NCBI GenBank assembly: GCA_016931875.1
Contig: JAFGDX010000534.1
Span: 1-8,744, forward strand
Reading direction: 5' to 3'
From: Prolixibacteraceae bacterium
GTDB lineage: Bacteria > Bacteroidota > Bacteroidia > Bacteroidales > Prolixibacteraceae
DNA: 8,744 bases
Positions 6,124 through 8,744 of this stretch are shown here, piece by piece; the first letter of the stretch is position 1; each line of letters opens with the position of its first letter. The notes beneath the pieces were generated by a model, which was not told where the DNA came from, made no database searches, and saw only the letters and a program-made list of their open reading frames with translations. Made by a program: the position numbers and the translations under genes.

Positions 6124-6906
6124 TTAAAACTCTCCGGTATGGCTTACATTCCCCGGGTTTTGGTTTTTTCCCTTTTTCTCTGCTGAATCCTCCGACTCCG
6201 ATTGATCACTGCCAACTTCTTCCTCCTCCTGTTCTGGCAACTGCGACTGATCACTGCCAACTTCTTCCTCCTCCTCTTCTTCCCAGTCAAATTTGTCGCG
6301 GCGGATAATGTACTTGCGGTAATAAAATGCCAGCACCACTCCCGAAACAGCGCCCCACAAATGGCCTTCCCACGAAACATCGGGGTTGATGGGGAACATG
6401 CCCCAAACCATTCCGCCATATAAAAAAACCACCACAACCGACAAGGTTAACAAACGCACATCGTTTCGGATAATTCCGCTTACAAAATGAAAGGCCGCCA
6501 TGGCGTAAACCACCCCGCTGGCGCCAATGTGCCACGCTTCGCGCCCCGCAAGCCACACACATATTCCGGCCAGTAAATACATCTGGATAAAAATCCGATA
6601 CGAAATGCGCCTGTAAAAGTAGATGAGCATAAACATCAGAATAAAAAAAGGGATGGAGTTGGAAATCAGGTGGTCGAAACCGGAATGAATAAACGGGGAA
6701 AATAAAATCCCGGGCAAGCCTTTCAAATGGAGCGGATAAACGCCCAAATAAACAAAAGTGCTTCCCAGTGCCTGTTCTATAATTTCAACTATCCAGAATA
6801 CAAAAACAAAGGCTGCCGGAAAAATAAGGCTGTGGATAAAAATCCGCTTCTCCAGTTCAGGGTCCAGCTTTTTGGGATTGCTTGGATAATAATTGAAAAT
6901 GCCCAT
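6124..6906 (-). CDS. Rhomboid-family intramembrane serine protease with acidic repeat tail
   Basis: Rhomboids cleave transmembrane substrates within the bilayer using a Ser-His dyad. The protein has 260 residues. The dyad is visible as S130 in HIGASG (126-131) and H182 in WEGHLWGAVSG. H74, H79 and N83 in HSGFDHLISN reproduce the spacing of GlpG H145, H150 and N154, which shape the oxyanion site. About six helices can be drawn: roughly 24-46, 76-98, 103-120, 127-146, 150-170 and 182-197. After RKYIIRRDKFDW the remaining 52 residues are hydrophilic and very acidic, with a 15-residue near-repeat (EEEEVGSDQS twice) and a polar end; this tail is not part of the protease fold and probably faces the cytoplasm. 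The substrate is unknown. The gene lies 102 bp after the aldolase gene on the same strand; I see no clear promoter or terminator. Confidence 0.93.
   Translation of the reverse strand: MGIFNYYPSNPKKLDPELEKRIFIHSLIFPAAFVFVFWIVEIIEQALGSTFVYLGVYPLHLKGLPGILFSPFIHSGFDHLISNSIPFFILMFMLIYFYRRISYRIFIQMYLLAGICVWLAGREAWHIGASGVVYAMAAFHFVSGIIRNDVRLLTLSVVVVFLYGGMVWGMFPINPDVSWEGHLWGAVSGVVLAFYYRKYIIRRDKFDWEEEEEEEVGSDQSQLPEQEEEEVGSDQSESEDSAEKKGKNQNPGNVSHTGEF
6196..6280. repeat. Two-copy in-frame tandem repeat in the rhomboid tail
   Basis: A 40-base unit (6196-6235) recurs at 6241-6280 with a 45-base period and three mismatches; 28 bases (6203-6230 and 6248-6275) are identical. The period is a multiple of three, so the repeat adds 15 residues and keeps the frame. 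It encodes the acidic EEEEVGSDQS element twice. Confidence 0.9.
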
Positions 6907-6927
6907 TTTGTTTTATTCACCCTGTTT

Positions 6928-7006
6928 CTTTGTGAATTCGTGCGATTATTTTGAGTAATTTTTTTGTTACCAGAGTAACGCAAAGCAATTTTAAAGGTTC
7001 ACAAAG
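6928..7006. repeat. Small intergenic inverted repeat between aldolase and rhomboid genes
   Basis: CTTTGTGAA (6928-6936) and its exact reverse complement TTCACAAAG (6998-7006) bound a 79-bp segment that fills most of the 102-bp gap. Inside are a small hairpin, GTTAC-CAGA-GTAAC (6966-6979), a T7 run just before it, and GAGTAA twice (6953, 6973). The outer match is only 9 bp, so chance cannot be excluded. It is not a clear terminator, because the T tract precedes the hairpin on the plus strand, giving an A tract after it on the coding strand. Confidence 0.35.
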
Positions 7007-7008
7007 CT

Positions 7009-8034
7009 TTACTCCAGTAGTTGTTTTATCAAATCAGTAAACCCGTAGATATCTTCTTCAGTTGTGTCAAACGAGGTCATCCAGCGGACTTCATTTTTAG
7101 CATCGTTCCACAAATAAAAAAAGAAACGTTCCCTCAATGGTTCAATAATCTCGGGCGGAACAATGGCAAACACACCGTTGGCTTCCACAGCCTGGGTGAG
7201 TTTTATTTGCGGAATTTTTGCGACTTCGCTTTCCAGCAGTCTGGCCATTTTATTGGCGTGTGCGGCATTTTGTTTCCACAAGTCATTTTCAAAATAGGCC
7301 TGAAACTGAGCGCCCACAAAGCGCATTTTTGAATACAACTGCATGCTTTGTTTGCGAATGTATTTGGTTAGCTTTGTTAGTTTCGGATTGAAAAAAACCA
7401 CGGCTTCGCCCATCATCATGCCGTTTTTTGTTCCGCCAAACGAAAGAACATCTACCCCGCAGTCTTTGGTAAATTCCCTGAAGTCCATGTCCAGCGCCAC
7501 AGCAGCGTTGGCTATGCGGGCGCCGTCCATGTGCAGGAACATGTTGTTTTTATGCGCCAAATCGGCCAGTGCAATAATTTCGGTTGGCTGGTAAACCGTG
7601 CCCATTTCGGTTACCTGTGAAATGGAAATCACTTTGGGTTGCGAATGATGTTCAAAATCAAAACCTTTTAAATGGTGCTGAATAAGTTCGGGTGTAAGTT
7701 TTCCGTTTACAGGTTCAACGGGCAACAATTTGCAGCCGGTAAATTTTTCGGGCGCACCACATTCGTCTTCCTGAATGTGCGCCGTTTCTGCACAAATAAT
7801 CGAATTGAAACTTTGTGTAATCGTTGATAACCCCAGCACATTGGCACCGGTTCCGTTAAAAACAAAAAAGATTTCGGTTTCCTCGCCAAATTTGTCCTTA
7901 AACATGCCGATGGCTTTTTGCGTGTAAGGGTCATCGCCGTACCCGACTACATGACCAGCATTGGCATTTTCAATGGCTTTTAGTATCGCAGGATGAACTC
8001 CTGAATTGTTGTCGCTGGCAAATCCTTTTTTCAT
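7009..8034 (-). CDS. Low-specificity L-threonine aldolase (PLP-dependent, beta-eliminating lyase fold)
   Basis: The enzyme splits L-threonine or allo-threonine to glycine and acetaldehyde in the cytoplasm, feeding glycine metabolism. The protein has 341 residues, the usual size for fold-type I aldolases. N-terminal FASDNNSGVHPAILKAI and VGYGDDPYTQKAIGMF (29-45) are characteristic. NGTGANVLGL at 60-69 binds the PLP phosphate; H86 in AHIQEDECGA is the residue that stacks on the cofactor; D170 and R173 in HMDGARIANA contact the ring and substrate; and K203 in SFGGTKNGMMMGE is the Schiff-base lysine. All key residues are present. Low-specificity is assumed, since stereopreference cannot be read from sequence. 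The ATG at 8034 follows an A-rich leader. The gene is divergent from the GPP34-like gene across 94 bp; a weak minus-strand TACTTTCG at 8122-8115 could be its -7 element. Confidence 0.93.
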   Translation of the reverse strand: MKKGFASDNNSGVHPAILKAIENANAGHVVGYGDDPYTQKAIGMFKDKFGEETEIFFVFNGTGANVLGLSTITQSFNSIICAETAHIQEDECGAPEKFTGCKLLPVEPVNGKLTPELIQHHLKGFDFEHHSQPKVISISQVTEMGTVYQPTEIIALADLAHKNNMFLHMDGARIANAAVALDMDFREFTKDCGVDVLSFGGTKNGMMMGEAVVFFNPKLTKLTKYIRKQSMQLYSKMRFVGAQFQAYFENDLWKQNAAHANKMARLLESEVAKIPQIKLTQAVEANGVFAIVPPEIIEPLRERFFFYLWNDAKNEVRWMTSFDTTEEDIYGFTDLIKQLLE

Positions 8035-8054
8035 AATAAAACAGTTGCAAATTC

Positions 8055-8083
8055 TTTGGTTTTTCAGATTCTTTGTAACTTTC
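8055..8083 (+). promoter_or_regulatory. Candidate promoter for the GPP34-like gene
   Basis: TTTG (8055-8058) is followed after 17 bases by TAACTTTC (8076-8083), seven of eight matches to TAnnTTTG, 45 bases before the ATG at 8129. The same spacing occurs in the candidate promoter at the left end of the window. The call is tentative. Confidence 0.35.
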
Positions 8084-8128
8084 AGTAAAATTTTTTTACA
8101 TAAAAAGAAAGAACCGAAAGTACAAAAA

Positions 8129-8744
8129 ATGAACGAACCAATTCCCTTATCCCAGAAAATATATCTGCTGGGAATTCACCCCGAAAAAGGCGGAATCATT
8201 TCGGCAGCCTGCACAGCCATGGATTATGTGTTGCTTGGAGCACTTTTTCTGGAACTTTTTTTGAATAAAAATATCATTTTTGAGAATAAACGCATCATTC
8301 TCACCAACCGGAAATCGGAAGTCCCTTTGCATCAGTTTATGATTCAAAAGCTGGAAAACTCAAAACGCGATTTGAAAATTTCGAGATGGATGAACCGTTT
8401 GTATTTTTCGCTGAAATTTATCAGGGGCGAAGTACAGCAGGGACTGGCTGATAAACGAATTATAAAACTCAGGCGCCGGCGCTTTTTGTTTTTCAGGTGG
8501 AATACACCGGTGATTATTAATAAACAGGCTGTTTATCAACTGACAAGCGCGATAGAAACACAGATTTTTAAAGGAACAGCCAACGAAGAGGAAATTATGC
8601 TGCTGTCGTTTTTAAAACCGGCCGGGCTGATGAGGCGGCTTTTCCCCGAAAAAGAAAAGCGCAAAAATGCTTCACGCAGGTTAAACAATTTAATGGTTGA
8701 AAATCAGGTTTCACAAGCTGTTGCCGATGCCATTTCGGCCTCGC
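8129..8744 (+). CDS. GPP34/GOLPH3-like protein, 3' end beyond the window
   Basis: The reading frame is open from the ATG at 8129 to the window edge (205 codons plus one base, no stop). The start follows TACAAAAA. LSQKIYLLGIHPEKGGIISAACTAMDYVLLGALFLELFLNKNI (7-49) resembles the opening of the GPP34 fold: a first strand and acidic/glycine turn, then the hydrophobic helix LxGAxLLELxLxxxI. Later W87 and L91 in RWMNRLYFSLKFIRGEVQQGLADKRII, the basic-plus-aromatic hairpin KLRRRRFLFFRW (113-124), and the helix with EEEIMLLSFLKPAGLMRRLF (153-172) follow the expected order. In eukaryotes GOLPH3 binds PI4P on Golgi membranes; bacterial members are poorly studied and this organism is not expected to use PI4P in that way. 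The family call is by recollected pattern, not a search, and the C-terminus is unseen. Confidence 0.75.
   Translation, partial: MNEPIPLSQKIYLLGIHPEKGGIISAACTAMDYVLLGALFLELFLNKNIIFENKRIILTNRKSEVPLHQFMIQKLENSKRDLKISRWMNRLYFSLKFIRGEVQQGLADKRIIKLRRRRFLFFRWNTPVIINKQAVYQLTSAIETQIFKGTANEEEIMLLSFLKPAGLMRRLFPEKEKRKNASRRLNNLMVENQVSQAVADAISAS

Noticed and set aside
6203..6275. Two 28-bp identical repeats resembling a minimal CRISPR array
   Set aside because: There are only two copies with a 17-bp spacer, they lie inside the rhomboid coding frame, and the 45-bp period encodes a repeated acidic peptide.
6966..6979. GTTAC-CAGA-GTAAC hairpin as a terminator for the aldolase gene
   Set aside because: The stem is only 5 bp and on the coding strand it is followed by A, not T.
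8147..8347. A 66-codon minus-strand frame inside the GPP34-like gene
   Set aside because: It is antisense to the better supported plus-strand frame that is open from 8129 to the window edge.
8471..8482. GC-rich AGGCGCCGGCGC as a palindromic protein-binding site
   Set aside because: It is explained by four consecutive arginine codons inside the GPP34-like gene.

Overview
The window comes from a member of the Bacteroidota. Several independent signs agree. TAnnTTTG-type -7 promoter elements lie in front of several genes, and start codons have A-rich upstream sequence rather than clear Shine-Dalgarno motifs. NusB has the long (about 316-residue) form with an extra N-terminal half, and it sits in the nusB / DUF1573 lipoprotein / yajC order common in this phylum. 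An ECF sigma factor is followed by a one-TM anti-sigma-like protein and a small Spy/CpxP-like protein. A marine or anaerobic Marinilabiliales/Prolixibacteraceae-type genome is my guess from overall protein flavour; the sequence does not prove it.

Layout, left to right. (1) Positions 116-406 (+) hold a small three-helix membrane protein of the DUF4870/Tic20-like type. It is closed by a perfect 12-bp hairpin that also serves the convergent operon to its right. (2) Positions 2000-458 (-) hold a stress-type unit of ECF sigma factor, membrane-anchored anti-sigma-like protein and exported Spy/CpxP-like protein. (3) Positions 2793-2044 (-) hold an NrtR/AraR-like regulator: a Nudix fold with its metal-binding glutamates lost, followed by a winged helix. 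It ends only 43 bp before the sigma gene. (4) ychF (2965-4065, +) is divergent from that regulator. (5) nusB, a DUF1573 lipoprotein and yajC form a tight minus-strand operon (5905-4185). They converge on ychF across a bidirectional terminator at 4126-4166. (6) A rhomboid protease with an acidic, tandemly repeated tail (6906-6124, -) and a PLP-dependent threonine aldolase (8034-7009, -) follow. (7) At the right edge a GPP34/GOLPH3-like protein starts at 8129 (+) and runs out of the window. It is divergent from the aldolase.

Most of the region is chromosomal housekeeping: ribosome-associated ATPase, transcription antitermination, Sec accessory protein, amino-acid lyase. The more unusual parts are the catalytically dead Nudix regulator with no target pathway next to it, the sigma/anti-sigma/Spy-like module beside it, the repeat-tailed rhomboid and the bacterial GOLPH3 homologue. 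I see no mobile element, CRISPR array, RNA gene or phage gene. I do not find convincing evidence of a wholly new multi-gene system here; the findings are modest and graded accordingly.
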